A DNA stretch of 64,000 nucleotides from Trichormus variabilis 0441 (GCF_009856605.1 NZ_CP047242.1:4470001-4534000); one strand, 5' to 3'; counted from the first letter of the stretch, positions 47,301 to 56,997 are shown. Made by a program: numbers and translations. Notes: generated by a model not told the origin, from the sequence alone.

Positions 47301-49658
47301 ACCTTACGGGGTATCAACTACAGATCGGAAAAAACCAAAAAGGCATGGGAAGACGCAATGAACGATGGGTTCAAAGTCTCCTTACCTCCTGCACCCACTG
47401 TCACAGTTCCCCCCGTCAAAGAGACAAACGGTAACGGACACAGCAAAATTTCCGAACTGCCGAAAATTATTAATAACTCTACTAGTGTTACCCCTGTCAA
47501 ACCTGAAATGAATTCTGCGATCGTTTCACCTCAACTAGTCGAAGAAAAGAAGATGCAAACACCAGAAAAACTGGACAACTACAAGCGAGTGCTAGAAAGC
47601 CTAGAGTACCTGACAACTCAGTTTCAACAAAACCAAACTGAGAATCTCCAAGTTCATGGTACTTACCTCAACCATCAGATGGAATACACCAAAGCATTCT
47701 TCCAACTGATGCAGCAACAAAACACCTTGTTTGCAAACGCTAAATCTTCCCAAGAAGCTGCCCAGCTAAAACTAGTGGTGATGGAAAGTTTAGAGCGCAG
47801 CATGATGCAGTTTCACTCCCAACAAGGCGAAACCCTCCGCATCCATGAAAAATATCTCCAGGAACAGGTAGCATACGCCAGAGAATTTTTTGAACTGATT
47901 CAACAACAATACTCAATGGTGTTGTCTGGTCAGGTGAATCCCCCAGCAACTCCAACACCAGTCAAGGAAGTTCCTGCTTTCACCATCGAAGCACCTGTAA
48001 CTCCCACCCCCAAAATAGTTGAGCCTCAACCTGAGTCTGTAGTCAAAAATGGCTTTAGCATAGTTGACGCACCCATTCCCCCTGCACCCACAACCTGGGA
48101 AATTCAGTCTGAGCTTGTGGTGACAGCACCCGCTTCTGTCGTCTCTACAATTGAGCCTGAGCCAGTAATTGCCGCACCTGTAGTCAACCAAGTTGCAGAA
48201 TTTACTCCTGCACCTGCACCTGTAGTCGCTCCTGTCATTACACCAGCTATTGATGTTGCTGACTTGGATAAGAATCTTCTAGCAATCATCAGTGATAAGA
48301 CTGGTTACCCAGTGGAAATGCTGGAACTGGAAATGGACATGGAGGCGGACTTAGGGATTGACTCCATCAAGCGGGTAGAAATCTTAGGCGGATTACAAGA
48401 AGTGTATCCCGACCTACCCAAGCCCAACTTAGAAGAACTGGCAGAAAAACGCACCATCGGACAGATTGTCGATTATCTCAAAGCTAACACCGCTATTAGC
48501 CAATCTGTAGGCATTGCCATTCAGCAAGCGCAACAAGCAGCCGAGATGCCAACACTGGTAGTCACTGCAAGTATACCTACACCAGCCCCCGTAGTTGTGC
48601 CTGAGCCTGTAGCTATCCCCGCAACTCCAGCACCGGCAGCCCCAACCGACACCTCAGACTACGCAGACTTAGGACAAACCCTACTCAACATTACTAGCGA
48701 TAAGACTGGCTACCCAGTAGAAATGCTAGAACTCGATATGGACATGGAAGCAGACCTGGGGATTGACTCCATCAAACGGGTAGAAATCCTGGGAGCAATG
48801 CAGGAAGCGTACCCCAACCTACCCAAGCCCAACATCGAGGAATTAGGCGACCTCCGCACCATTCGGCAAATTGTTGACTACCTCCAGAAGCTGGCGGGAG
48901 GTGAAAAAAAAAAGTCTCAGTCTGAGCGGGACTGGCAACCAGTCAGCATAATCGGCAACGTTCCTCGCTGTCCAGCCAAACTCAAATACCTACCAACACC
49001 GGATAGCTTAGACTTTTCTTTACCAGAGGGACACATCTGTTTAATTACCGATGATGGTTCCCTCACCACCTCCCAAGTAGCCCAATCTCTGACAGAGCGT
49101 GGTTGGAAAGTTGTAGTCCTAAGCTTCCCCCAATCCCTAGTTCCCCATCAGTCCACCTTACCCGCCAGCGTCCACCGCGTCACCCTCGCAGATATGAGTG
49201 AAGAACTACTCCAACACAAATTATCTGCGATCGCCACCAACTACGGCAAGATTGGCGCTTTCATCCACATCCACCCAGTGTTCCAAAACTTGGGAATTTA
49301 CATACCACAAGAAAAGTCAATTGTCAAGCACGTATTTTTCCTGGCGAAACATTTGAAAAAATCCCTCACGGAAGCCGGACGCTATGAGCGCAGTTGTTTT
49401 GTGACGGTGACTCGATTGGATGGAGCCTTTGGCTTAGAGCATAACACCAATTTTGGCGCGATCGCCGGTGGGTTGTTTGGACTAGTGAAAACTCTCAGAT
49501 GGGAATGGCCGAATGTCTTCACCAGAGGGATTGACTTAAGCCCCGCGTTGAACCCTCAGCAGTCAGCACAGTTTATTCTCGACGAATTACACGACTCCAA
49601 CCTCTATATCCCTGAAGTCGCTTACGGTTCTCAAGGCCGTGTCACCCTCATCAGTTAA
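44364..49658 (+). CDS. hglE: Heterocyst glycolipid synthase HglE: KS-AT-ACP-ACP-psiKR, 1,764 aa
   Basis: Iterative type I polyketide synthase of the PUFA-synthase (PfaA) kind that builds the heterocyst glycolipid chain. Order: short N-terminal helix; KS (about 50-500) with active Cys 253 in DAACASS and His in EAHGTGT and GHTKAA; AT (about 615-930) with Ser 725 in GHSFGE; a helical linker; two ACPs with phosphopantetheine serines 1334 and 1469 (LGIDSIK in both), separated by Pro/Ala-rich linkers; then the structural, non-catalytic half of a KR (CLITDDGSLTTSQVAQSL onward). The protein ends there, and the catalytic KR follows in the next gene. HetI should charge the ACPs. Confidence 0.93.
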   Translation: MSANPIDTALAELEAQINNCEKALLRCIEEKKMKSEKPMSINKINRQLQHNPIAIIGMASLLPEARNLREYWQNIVNKIDCITDVPSTHWSVEDYYDPNPRTTEDKTYCKRGGFIPEVDFNPMEFGIPPSILEVTDVSQLLSLVVAKEAMEDAGYGESREFNRDLVGVILGVAMAKQLGMPLSARLEYPIWEKVLKNSGLSDEDTKKIVDKIKSAYVKWDENAFPGMLANVVAGRIANRLNFGGMNCVVDAACASSFGALKMAISELVEHRADMMLTGGVDTDNTIMAYISFSKTPAVSPGDNVKPFDAKSDGMMLGEGICMLVLKRLEDAERDGDRIYAVIKGIGTSSDGRYKSIYAPRKEGQVNALRRAYEDAGFSPATVGLMEAHGTGTMAGDPTEFGSLRDFFGEHDKKKQHIALGSVKSQIGHTKAAAGAASLVKTALALHHKVLPATINITEPNPKLNITESAFYLNTETRPWIRPEGEPPRRAGVSSFGFGGTNYHVVLEEHEAEQNRPYRLHNSASEILLFAANPAELLKQCEEVLGKLQSEGGDKHYSQLVRDCQALQIPQNAARVGFVAENLQEACKFMQTSIDWLKHKAGVANWEHPQGIYYRASGMELNGKVVSLFSGQGSQYLEMGRELVMNFPTLRRLFGYMDGLLLKDNLRPLSEIVFPHPVFSEAEKNAQVAALQRTEYAQPAIGAFSAGLYAILKQAGFKSDFVAGHSFGEITALWAAGVLSDADYMYLVKARGQAMAAPEDPDHDAGTMLAVKEDLSKIEPILKQFPQVSIANYNSPTQIVLAGPTAEIAKVRQALQAQGYAAVPLPVSAAFHTSLIAFAQKSFAIATKSVQFNEPKIPVFTNVTGKPYPKEPQAIQKILETHLANSVLFKQEIENIYAAGGHCFVEFGPKRILTNLVKDILGDRPHITVSLNPSTQKNSDRSLREAAVQMRVIGMQLQNLDPYQAPPALPPTETKKGLSVTLRGINYRSEKTKKAWEDAMNDGFKVSLPPAPTVTVPPVKETNGNGHSKISELPKIINNSTSVTPVKPEMNSAIVSPQLVEEKKMQTPEKLDNYKRVLESLEYLTTQFQQNQTENLQVHGTYLNHQMEYTKAFFQLMQQQNTLFANAKSSQEAAQLKLVVMESLERSMMQFHSQQGETLRIHEKYLQEQVAYAREFFELIQQQYSMVLSGQVNPPATPTPVKEVPAFTIEAPVTPTPKIVEPQPESVVKNGFSIVDAPIPPAPTTWEIQSELVVTAPASVVSTIEPEPVIAAPVVNQVAEFTPAPAPVVAPVITPAIDVADLDKNLLAIISDKTGYPVEMLELEMDMEADLGIDSIKRVEILGGLQEVYPDLPKPNLEELAEKRTIGQIVDYLKANTAISQSVGIAIQQAQQAAEMPTLVVTASIPTPAPVVVPEPVAIPATPAPAAPTDTSDYADLGQTLLNITSDKTGYPVEMLELDMDMEADLGIDSIKRVEILGAMQEAYPNLPKPNIEELGDLRTIRQIVDYLQKLAGGEKKKSQSERDWQPVSIIGNVPRCPAKLKYLPTPDSLDFSLPEGHICLITDDGSLTTSQVAQSLTERGWKVVVLSFPQSLVPHQSTLPASVHRVTLADMSEELLQHKLSAIATNYGKIGAFIHIHPVFQNLGIYIPQEKSIVKHVFFLAKHLKKSLTEAGRYERSCFVTVTRLDGAFGLEHNTNFGAIAGGLFGLVKTLRWEWPNVFTRGIDLSPALNPQQSAQFILDELHDSNLYIPEVAYGSQGRVTLIS

Positions 49659-49820
49659 TTACTCCGCGTACCTTTGCGTTCCTCTGCGTTGAGAAATATG
49701 CTTTTTTATCTCACGCAGAGACGCAGCGAAAAGTTCCTCGAAGCCGGGTTTCCCGGCGTAGGAAACTTTTCAAGACAGAGGCGCAGAGAGATAAATGAGA
49801 TACTTTTAGAATTCAAGTAT
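49659..49820. repeat. Repeat-filled gap between hglE and the KR-DH gene (nested-hairpin copy 2)
   Basis: 162 bp built almost wholly of dispersed repeat text: TGCGTTCCTCTGCGTT, then CACGCAGAGACGCAG, and, at 49,728-49,771, the second nested hairpin (GAAAAGTT/AACTTTTC around GCCGGG-TTT-CCCGGC), then AGAGGCGCAGAGAG. An open frame passes through it by chance, but no conserved protein text is encoded. Confidence 0.65.
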
Positions 49821-51533
49821 ATGACTACACTCACTCAAGTTCGTCCTGCTTCGGTTTTTGTTGTAAGTGGCGGTGCGAAAGGCATTACGGCGCAATGTGT
49901 GATTGAATTGGCGCAGCACCAGCCTTGTCGTTTTATTCTCCTTGGTCGGTCGGAAGTTATTGAAAGTGAGCCGGATTTTGCTCGTGATTGTGTTGAGGAG
50001 TCGGTTTTAAAAAAAGCGATTATGCAGCACCTGGTGGCGCAAGGGGAAAAGCCTACGCCGATGAGTGTACAGAAGGTTTATCACAAGATTGTTTCTAGTC
50101 GGGAAATTAAGGCGACTTTGGAGGCGATCGCAGCGACGGGGTCACAGGTAGAATATATTGATGTTGATGTGACTAATGTGGCTGAGTTACGCCAAAAGTT
50201 AGCGGCTGTGGGGAAAATAACAGGTATTATCCACGGTGCGGGTAATTTGGCGGATAAGTTAATTGAGAAGAAGACAGACCAGGATTTTGAGAAGGTTTAC
50301 ACGGCGAAGGTGCAAGGTTTAGAAAATCTGCTGTCTTGTGTGGATGCTAATCAGTTAGAACATTTGGTGTTATTTTCCTCGGTGGCTGGTTTTTATGGGA
50401 ATATGGGGCAATCGGATTATGCGATCGCTAATGAAATTCTCAATAAGTCTGCCCATTTAATTAAGAAAAACTATCCCCAGTGTCACGTTGTGGCTATCAA
50501 TTGGGGTGGTTGGGATAGTGGGATGGTGACACCAGAACTGAAAAAAGCTTTTGCAGAACGGGGAATTGATATTATCCCTGTGGATGTAGGGACAAAGATG
50601 CTGGTGAATGAATTACATCCTAGTCACCATGATTCTACACAAGTAGTCATTGGTAGCCCTATTATCCCCGCACCAGGAAACATTGACCCCCAGTTACGCA
50701 GCTATCGCATCCGTCGCCGCATGACTGTAGAGGCTAATCCCTTTCTCCTAGACCATGTGATTGCTGGTACTCCAGTATTACCAGCTACCTGTGGGATGTC
50801 TTGGATGATTAATGCTTGTGAGGAGTGTTATCCCGGTTACAGGTATTTCCGTTGTCAAGATTTTAAAATTTTGAAGGGTATTACTTTCAATGACAAGGTA
50901 GCTACCGAACATATTTTAGAAATACAAGAAGTTGCGAAACATGGTTCTGAATCCATTGAATTTCAGACCAAGATACTCAGCAAGACACCGGAAGGGAAAA
51001 TTCATTATCACTTCAGCGCTCACATCACCATAGTGCGGGATTTACCACCAGCGCCAGTGTATGAATCTCTCGACCTCACAGAAGATCATACCATTGGGGC
51101 GATCAGTAAAGATTTTTATCAAAAGGGGGGTTTATCCCTATTTCATGGTACTTCTTTCCAAGAAATCACCAGAGTTTTAAATATCAATTCCCGGAAAATT
51201 ACTGTTGAATGTTGTTGGGCAGAAATTCCCCTCGAAGTTCAAGGACAATTCCCCGTCAAATGGCACAATCCGTACGCCACAGATTTGAGTACACAACCCC
51301 TATGGTTATGGTTGAGTCATGTACATCAAGAAGTATGCTTACCCGGACAAATAACTAAATCAGAACAGTTTCGAGCCATCCCTCGCAACAAACCATTTTA
51401 TGTTTCTTGCGAAATCGAAAACAAAACACCATCTGGTGTCACAGCTGATATCATCTTGCATGACCGAGAAGGAAAAATCTACTTCCGTATTTACCAAGCG
51501 AAAGCAATCATTGCACCGATGAATTTACACTAA
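49821..51533 (+). CDS. Heterocyst glycolipid synthase subunit: ketoreductase-dehydratase, 570 aa
   Basis: ATG 49,821 (MTTLTQVRPASVFVVSGGAK) starts directly at the catalytic KR: VVSGGAKGITAQ (NADPH loop), LVLFSSVAGFYGN (Ser), GQSDYAIANE (Tyr and Asn), about residues 10-290. After it come two hot-dog folds of a dehydratase: LLDHVIAGTPVLPATC holds the His-x3-Gly-x4-Pro motif near 305-320, and SLFHGTSFQE marks the second hot-dog. It reduces the beta-keto group and removes water in each cycle. In PfaA-type enzymes this half is fused to the preceding psiKR. Probably hglF of Anabaena; I leave the symbol open. Confidence 0.85.
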   Translation: MTTLTQVRPASVFVVSGGAKGITAQCVIELAQHQPCRFILLGRSEVIESEPDFARDCVEESVLKKAIMQHLVAQGEKPTPMSVQKVYHKIVSSREIKATLEAIAATGSQVEYIDVDVTNVAELRQKLAAVGKITGIIHGAGNLADKLIEKKTDQDFEKVYTAKVQGLENLLSCVDANQLEHLVLFSSVAGFYGNMGQSDYAIANEILNKSAHLIKKNYPQCHVVAINWGGWDSGMVTPELKKAFAERGIDIIPVDVGTKMLVNELHPSHHDSTQVVIGSPIIPAPGNIDPQLRSYRIRRRMTVEANPFLLDHVIAGTPVLPATCGMSWMINACEECYPGYRYFRCQDFKILKGITFNDKVATEHILEIQEVAKHGSESIEFQTKILSKTPEGKIHYHFSAHITIVRDLPPAPVYESLDLTEDHTIGAISKDFYQKGGLSLFHGTSFQEITRVLNINSRKITVECCWAEIPLEVQGQFPVKWHNPYATDLSTQPLWLWLSHVHQEVCLPGQITKSEQFRAIPRNKPFYVSCEIENKTPSGVTADIILHDREGKIYFRIYQAKAIIAPMNLH

Positions 51534-52090
51534 CCAAAGTCAGAGTTGTGGGGAGCAGGTGATGAATGAAAGTTCAAACTCTTAATCCTCTCTGCGCCTC
51601 TGCGTGATAGAAATCATCAACCCTGACACACTCCCCAATTCTTAAAATAAAACCCTCAAAATATCCTAAATGATTTAGGATTGCTATAGTAGGCCGAAAT
51701 GAAATCAGCCTCATATCTTTGCTTGTCTGTAAAGTAGCGTAAATCCTGTAAGACTGCGATTTGATTTTTGCCAAAAATGCGGAGAATCCAAAAGGTTTCT
51801 TTCTTACTTCCTAACTATAGCGATTTGCAGTTGAGTCAAATACAGACCTAACCCCCAACCCCTTCCCTACAAGGGAAGGGGAGTAAGAATCAAAGCTTAT
51901 TTCCTTGTAGGAGAGAGGCTTTAAAACCCAATTTTTCGCTGATATTTAACTCTTTACTCCCCTCTCCGCGTCGGAGAGGGGCTGGGGGAGAGGTCAAAAA
52001 AGACTTGTCGAACTCAAGTTATATTAAGTCTGGGGAATAGCGTAAATCCAATAATTCGTAATTCGTTATACCCTAACGAGGATATCAGTA
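51534..52090. other. Intergenic region with MITE-like repeat (51,845-51,995)
   Basis: 557 bp before the KS gene. The 151-bp element runs between inverted ends GACCTAACCCCCA and TGGGGGAGAGGTC (imperfect), with inner hairpins CCCCTTCCCTACAAGGGAAG and CCCCTCTCCGCGTCGGAGAG. Further left is CTCTGCGCCTCTGCGT repeat text. No gene. The KS gene may be expressed from its own promoter here. Confidence 0.6.
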
Positions 52091-53452
52091 GTGGAAAAAA
52101 TCGCCATCATTGGCTTATCATGCCTGTTTCCTGATGCTAATAATCCTGAGCAATTTTGGCAGAATCTCACCGAGCAGAAAGATTCGACATCATCTGTAAC
52201 TGTTGCCCAAATGGGTGTAGATCCCACAATATTTTACGACCCGGTAAAAGGCAAGCCGGAAAAATTTTATTTTCTCAAAGGTGGATTTATTCAAAACTTC
52301 CAATTTGATGCTAGTGAATACAATCTGCCATCAGAATATGTGGAAAGCTTGGATAATACCTTCAAATGGTCGCTATATGCGGCTAAACAAGCAATAAAAC
52401 ATAGTGGTTATTGGGGAAATCAAGATGTCCTATCTAAATGTGGAGTCATTTTAGGTACTCTCTCTTTCCCAACTAAGCTTTCTACTCAACTGGTTACACC
52501 TATTTATCGACAAACTATAGAACCTGCTGTTGCCGAACTTTTACAAAATCAAGATTTTCATCTGGCTGCTTTACCTACAGCAACTAAACCATCTCTACAT
52601 AATGCGATGATATCTGGTTTACCAGCCGCATTAGTTGCTCAGGCTTTCTCTCTATCAGGTACTCATTTCTGTATCGATGCGGCTTGTTCTTCTGCTTTCT
52701 ACGCTATCAAGTTAGCATCTCATTATCTGTGGACAGGTAAGGCTGATGTAATGTTAGCTGGTGCTATTAGTTGCTCAGACCCTTTGTTTTTGCGGATGTT
52801 GTTTTCTGGGATTCAAGGCTATCCAGAAAATGGGATTAGCTCTCCTTTAGATAAATCATCCAGAGGCTTAGTTACATCCGAAGGCATTGGTATGGTAATG
52901 CTAAAACGATATAGCGATGCTGTGAGGGATGGGGATAAAATTCTGGCTACAGTTTGTGGTAATGGTCTTTCTAATGATGGGAAGGGTAAGCATTTGCTCA
53001 GTCCCAACACGAAAGGGCAAGTTACAGCTTTTGAGAGAGCCTATAAAGAAGCCCAACTTAGCCCCAAAGCTATAGATTATATGGAGTGTCACGCTACCGG
53101 CACTTTGTTAGGAGATACGACGGAATTTAATTCCATCGAAAGCTTTTTTGGAGAACATCAAGCCGCACCATTAATAGGTTCAAGCAAAGCTAATGTAGGT
53201 CACTTGTTAGTTGCGGCGGGGATGGTGAGTTTAACGAAGGCGATTTACGGCATGAATTATGGTGTGATTCCACCCACGATTAATGTCAATGACCCTATAG
53301 GTACTGAAAACAATGTCATTTCTCCCCAAAACATTGTTCGGACTCCCACAGCCTGGCCTATCAATACCGGAACTAAACACGCGGCTTTAAGTGCTTTCGG
53401 TTTTGGTGGTACAAACTCCCATCTGATTTTGGAAAAAGCAGCAGATTTGTAG
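52091..53452 (+). CDS. hglD: Ketosynthase HglD (stand-alone KS), 453 aa
   Basis: A complete condensing enzyme in a protein of its own: active Cys 199 in DAACSSAFYA, His in ECHATGTLLGD and in KANVGHLLVAAG, and the terminal GFGGTNSHLIL. It makes carbon-carbon bonds by decarboxylative condensation. Starts at GTG 52,091 (GKIAII-like text EKIAIIGLSCLFPD). Together with the neighbour CLF-AT protein it corresponds to the KS-CLF pair of PUFA synthase subunit PfaC, here separated into two genes. Name from the Anabaena hgl cluster order. Confidence 0.85.
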   Translation: MEKIAIIGLSCLFPDANNPEQFWQNLTEQKDSTSSVTVAQMGVDPTIFYDPVKGKPEKFYFLKGGFIQNFQFDASEYNLPSEYVESLDNTFKWSLYAAKQAIKHSGYWGNQDVLSKCGVILGTLSFPTKLSTQLVTPIYRQTIEPAVAELLQNQDFHLAALPTATKPSLHNAMISGLPAALVAQAFSLSGTHFCIDAACSSAFYAIKLASHYLWTGKADVMLAGAISCSDPLFLRMLFSGIQGYPENGISSPLDKSSRGLVTSEGIGMVMLKRYSDAVRDGDKILATVCGNGLSNDGKGKHLLSPNTKGQVTAFERAYKEAQLSPKAIDYMECHATGTLLGDTTEFNSIESFFGEHQAAPLIGSSKANVGHLLVAAGMVSLTKAIYGMNYGVIPPTINVNDPIGTENNVISPQNIVRTPTAWPINTGTKHAALSAFGFGGTNSHLILEKAADL

Positions 53453-53634
53453 CCATAACTTGAGGGCTGAGGGAACACCAAAAAATAGGCGTTGCTGATT
53501 AGTTTAGTAGAGTGCGTCAGTATGAATAATTTCTGAGTATGTTTAGGTTTTATTGCACTGACGCACCTTACATCTACTCACTTCTGCCTCCTGCCTTTCT
53601 TCTATCAATTCAACCTTGACAGGCTAATAGTAAA
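53453..53634. other. Short spacer in the hgl operon
   Basis: 182 bp between hglD and hglC. It contains GTGCGTCA repeated as an inverted pair (AGTGCGTCAGTA near 53,512 and CTGACGCAC near 53,557) but no gene. Confidence 0.4.
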
Positions 53635-56600
53635 GTGATGTTTGCAGCAGAAAATAACAACACAGCAAAAATCGCCATTGTAGGTATGGATGCCTTCTTT
53701 GGTGAGTGCAATGGCTTAGATGCTTTTGAACGCAGTATTTATGATGGTAAGCAGCATTTCATTACCCTACCGCCGAAAAGATGGTACGGTATTGACGAGC
53801 AGAAAGACTTACTGCAAGAGTATGGTTTAACTGATGGTAAAGCCCCTGTAGGTGCTTATATCAAAGACTTTGATTTAGACACTCTCGCTTATAAGATTCC
53901 TCCTAACGAAGTCGAAAAACTCAACCCTCAACAATTGCTACTGTTGACAGTGGCCGATCGCGCCCTGAAAGATGCGAAAATTCCTGAAGGTGGCAATGTA
54001 GCTGTGATTATTGCGGCTGAAGCCGAATTGTCTGTACACAAGCTACAGCAACGGTGGGATTCATCTTGGCAAGTTAAAGATGGTTTGAATGCGGCGGAAA
54101 TTACCTTACCATCAACCCAAGTTTCCCAACTGGAAAGTATTGTTAAAGACAGTGTTCACCATCAGGTAGAAATTGGTGAGTATTTGAGCTACATCACCAA
54201 TATCATGGCTAGTCGGATTTCCTCTTTGTGGAATTTCACCGGCCCTTCTTTCACCCTTACGGCTGTAGAAAGTTCGGCTTTTAAGGCGGTGGAAGTTGCC
54301 CAAATGCTGTTGATGACTCAAGAAGTGGATGCAGTGGTTGTGGGTGCGGTAGATTTGGCTGGCGGTGTGGAAAACGTATTATTACGTAGTCAAACCGCAC
54401 CAATTAATACTGGCGCTAATACTCTCAGCTATGACCAAAAAGCCAATGGTTGGACGGTGGGAGAAGGGGCGGGTGCTGTTGTTCTCAAGCGTCATCAGCA
54501 AGCGATAGAAAATGGCGATCGCATTTATGCTGTAATTGATGCTATTAGTATTGGGCAATCCCACACCAAAGTCTATGGGGGCAGTGTTAACCAAGCCTGT
54601 CAGCAAGCCTTAAAGATGGCGGGTGTGCCACCTGAGCAAGTCAAGTATGTGGAGGTTTGCGCTAGTGGGATTCCCCAGGAAGATGAGGCAGAAATCGCTG
54701 GTTTAGTTCAGGCTTATCCATCGGTGGGTGATGGTTTGCACTGTGCAATTGGCAGTGTCAAAGCGAACATTGGTCATACTTTTGTGGCTTCGGGAATTGC
54801 CAGTTTAATTAAAACTGCTCTGTGTTTGTATTACAGATATATCCCGGCTACTCCTAACTGGTCTGGTGTGAAGACTCCCCAAGCATTTGAGGGTAGCCCC
54901 TTCTATGTAGTTACAGAATCTAGACCTTGGTTTCTCAGCAAGAACGCCTCCCGACGTATTGCGGCGATTAATGGTATGGGGTGTGATGGTAGTTATGCCC
55001 ATGTCATCTTGTCGGAAGAAACTAATCAAGCCGAACGCCCGAATCAGTATTTGGAACAGATGCCCTTTTTGCTGTTCCCGGTGGCTGGTGATGACCGGAC
55101 AAGCCTTTTAGAGGCTTTGGATAAGCTGCAAAAGAGTATTGCTGAGAGTGCTGATTTTTCTCGTAGTGCTAGCCTGGCTTTTACTACTTTCCAGCAGCAA
55201 TCACAAGCTAACTACGCGGTATCAATTACGGGGCGGAACAAAAAAGAACTCCTCCGAGAAATCGAATCGGCACGGAAAGGTATTAACACAGCTTTTGATA
55301 AGGGTACAGATTGGCAAACCCCTGTAGGTAGTTATTTCACAGCCCAACCCTTGGGTAAAAAGGGTGAAGTGGCTTACGTGTATCCGGCGGCGGTTAATTC
55401 TTATATAGGTATCGGGCGCAATCTTTTCCGCCTCTTTCCCAAACTCCACGATAATTCTTTTGTTAAGAGCCTCTACAAACGGGCTGCGGATATTGAACGC
55501 TTAGTTTTCCCCAGAAGCTTAAGTAAGTTATCTACTAGGCAGTTAGAACAGCTAGAGAAAAAACTCTTGAGCGATTCCCTAGCGATGTTTGAAGCAGAAA
55601 TTTTCTGCACCAGATTGCTGACGACAATTATTCGGGATGATTTTCAAGTCCACCCCAAATATGTGTTTGGCTACAGCTTGGGTGAAACCAGTATGATGGT
55701 TGCTCAAGGGATTTGGAGCAATTTTTCGGAAGTTAGTAACTCTTTTAACTCATCAACTTTATTTGGTGATAGGTTATCCGGGCCGAAAAATTCGGTGCGT
55801 GAGTATTGGGGATTACCAAAAGCTGCTACGGCTTCAGGTGATAATTTATGGGGTAATTATGTGCTGATGGCTAGTCCTGTCCAAGTGCGGGATGCTATCC
55901 GAAACGAACCCCGTGTTTATCTGACGCAAATTAATACACCGGAAGAGGTATTAATTGCCGGTGACCCAGCAGCTTGTCAAAGGGTGATTAAAACCATTGG
56001 CTGTAATTCTTTCACAGCGCCCTTTGATCATGTAATTCATTGTCAGGCCATGCGATCGGAGTATGATGAGTTTGTGCAATTAAATAGCTTACCAGTCCAA
56101 GATATTGCTGATATCACCTTCTACTCTGCGGCGGAGTATCAACCTATAAAACTGGAGACTGGAGTTGTGGCTAAAAGTCTGGCGACTGGGTTATCCCAAG
56201 AACTGGATTTTCCCAAATTAGTAAACCGCATCTACGACGACGGGGCAAAAATCTTTATTGAGGCTGGCCCTGGTAGTGTTTGTTCTCGTTGGATTGACAA
56301 AATTTTAGAAGACAAAGAACACATCACCGTTTCCCTCAATCGTCGAGGAATTGATGACCATACTTCTTTCGTGAAAGCTTTAGCTAAACTTGTCAGTCAT
56401 CGGGTGAATGTGGATTTGTCACCACTGTACAGCCCAGTGATTGAAACTAGCAACTTAAATAAAGTCACACTGCGGAAGATAACCGTCGGTGGTGACTCCA
56501 TCAGTGGCAAAATCTTGAGTCCAGAAAACCTCCAGCTATTTGCAGAAATTAGGGAGAAAAAGCAACAAAATATAGCACCCTCTGGTAATGCTTTAGGTAT

Positions 56601-56967
56601 TAATTCAACGTATTTATCTCATCAAAAAAGTCTACCAAAGCCAAAACCATTTTCCGCAGAAAATATCATTGAACACGGTTTAAAGCCAGAAGAACCATTA
56701 AAATCGTCTGAGTTAACTGCAACTCAACCAGCCAAACCGTCAGATTTTCTCTCCAATACCACCACCGATATCGAATTTGCCACCATCATCAATATGTTGG
56801 ATTTAAATAAGGCTCAGTATCAAAAACTGAATGCGAATAATCTGCAAATAACGCAAAATCACACAGCCTTCTTAAAAGCCAGACAAGATTTTAGTCAGCA
56901 AATGAGCGAAATTATTCAATTACAAATGGTTTGTGCCGAAGATTTATTGCAGGAAGACGGTAACTAG
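53635..56967 (+). CDS. hglC: HglC: chain-length-factor-like KS plus acyltransferase, 1,110 aa
   Basis: The N-terminal 430 residues have a KS fold, but the active Cys is replaced by Glu 212 (LTAVESSAFKAVE) and the HATGT His by Ser (VCASGIPQ), while NIGHTFVASG keeps the last His. This is the mark of a chain-length factor (KS-beta) that pairs with an active KS, here HglD. The second half is an acyltransferase with Ser 681 in VFGYSLGET. The C-terminal 150 residues form a low-complexity and helical tail. The layout matches PUFA synthase CLF and PfaB-like AT parts. GTG 53,635 or ATG 53,638 start. Confidence 0.87.
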   Translation: MMFAAENNNTAKIAIVGMDAFFGECNGLDAFERSIYDGKQHFITLPPKRWYGIDEQKDLLQEYGLTDGKAPVGAYIKDFDLDTLAYKIPPNEVEKLNPQQLLLLTVADRALKDAKIPEGGNVAVIIAAEAELSVHKLQQRWDSSWQVKDGLNAAEITLPSTQVSQLESIVKDSVHHQVEIGEYLSYITNIMASRISSLWNFTGPSFTLTAVESSAFKAVEVAQMLLMTQEVDAVVVGAVDLAGGVENVLLRSQTAPINTGANTLSYDQKANGWTVGEGAGAVVLKRHQQAIENGDRIYAVIDAISIGQSHTKVYGGSVNQACQQALKMAGVPPEQVKYVEVCASGIPQEDEAEIAGLVQAYPSVGDGLHCAIGSVKANIGHTFVASGIASLIKTALCLYYRYIPATPNWSGVKTPQAFEGSPFYVVTESRPWFLSKNASRRIAAINGMGCDGSYAHVILSEETNQAERPNQYLEQMPFLLFPVAGDDRTSLLEALDKLQKSIAESADFSRSASLAFTTFQQQSQANYAVSITGRNKKELLREIESARKGINTAFDKGTDWQTPVGSYFTAQPLGKKGEVAYVYPAAVNSYIGIGRNLFRLFPKLHDNSFVKSLYKRAADIERLVFPRSLSKLSTRQLEQLEKKLLSDSLAMFEAEIFCTRLLTTIIRDDFQVHPKYVFGYSLGETSMMVAQGIWSNFSEVSNSFNSSTLFGDRLSGPKNSVREYWGLPKAATASGDNLWGNYVLMASPVQVRDAIRNEPRVYLTQINTPEEVLIAGDPAACQRVIKTIGCNSFTAPFDHVIHCQAMRSEYDEFVQLNSLPVQDIADITFYSAAEYQPIKLETGVVAKSLATGLSQELDFPKLVNRIYDDGAKIFIEAGPGSVCSRWIDKILEDKEHITVSLNRRGIDDHTSFVKALAKLVSHRVNVDLSPLYSPVIETSNLNKVTLRKITVGGDSISGKILSPENLQLFAEIREKKQQNIAPSGNALGINSTYLSHQKSLPKPKPFSAENIIEHGLKPEEPLKSSELTATQPAKPSDFLSNTTTDIEFATIINMLDLNKAQYQKLNANNLQITQNHTAFLKARQDFSQQMSEIIQLQMVCAEDLLQEDGN

Positions 56968-56997
56968 TTTAGTAAGAGTTTTAGTTTGAGGGGGATT

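Noticed and set aside
49674..49820. N-terminal extension of the KR-DH protein
   Set aside because: It would be translated from dispersed repeat DNA; the ATG at 49,821 begins directly before the conserved KR.
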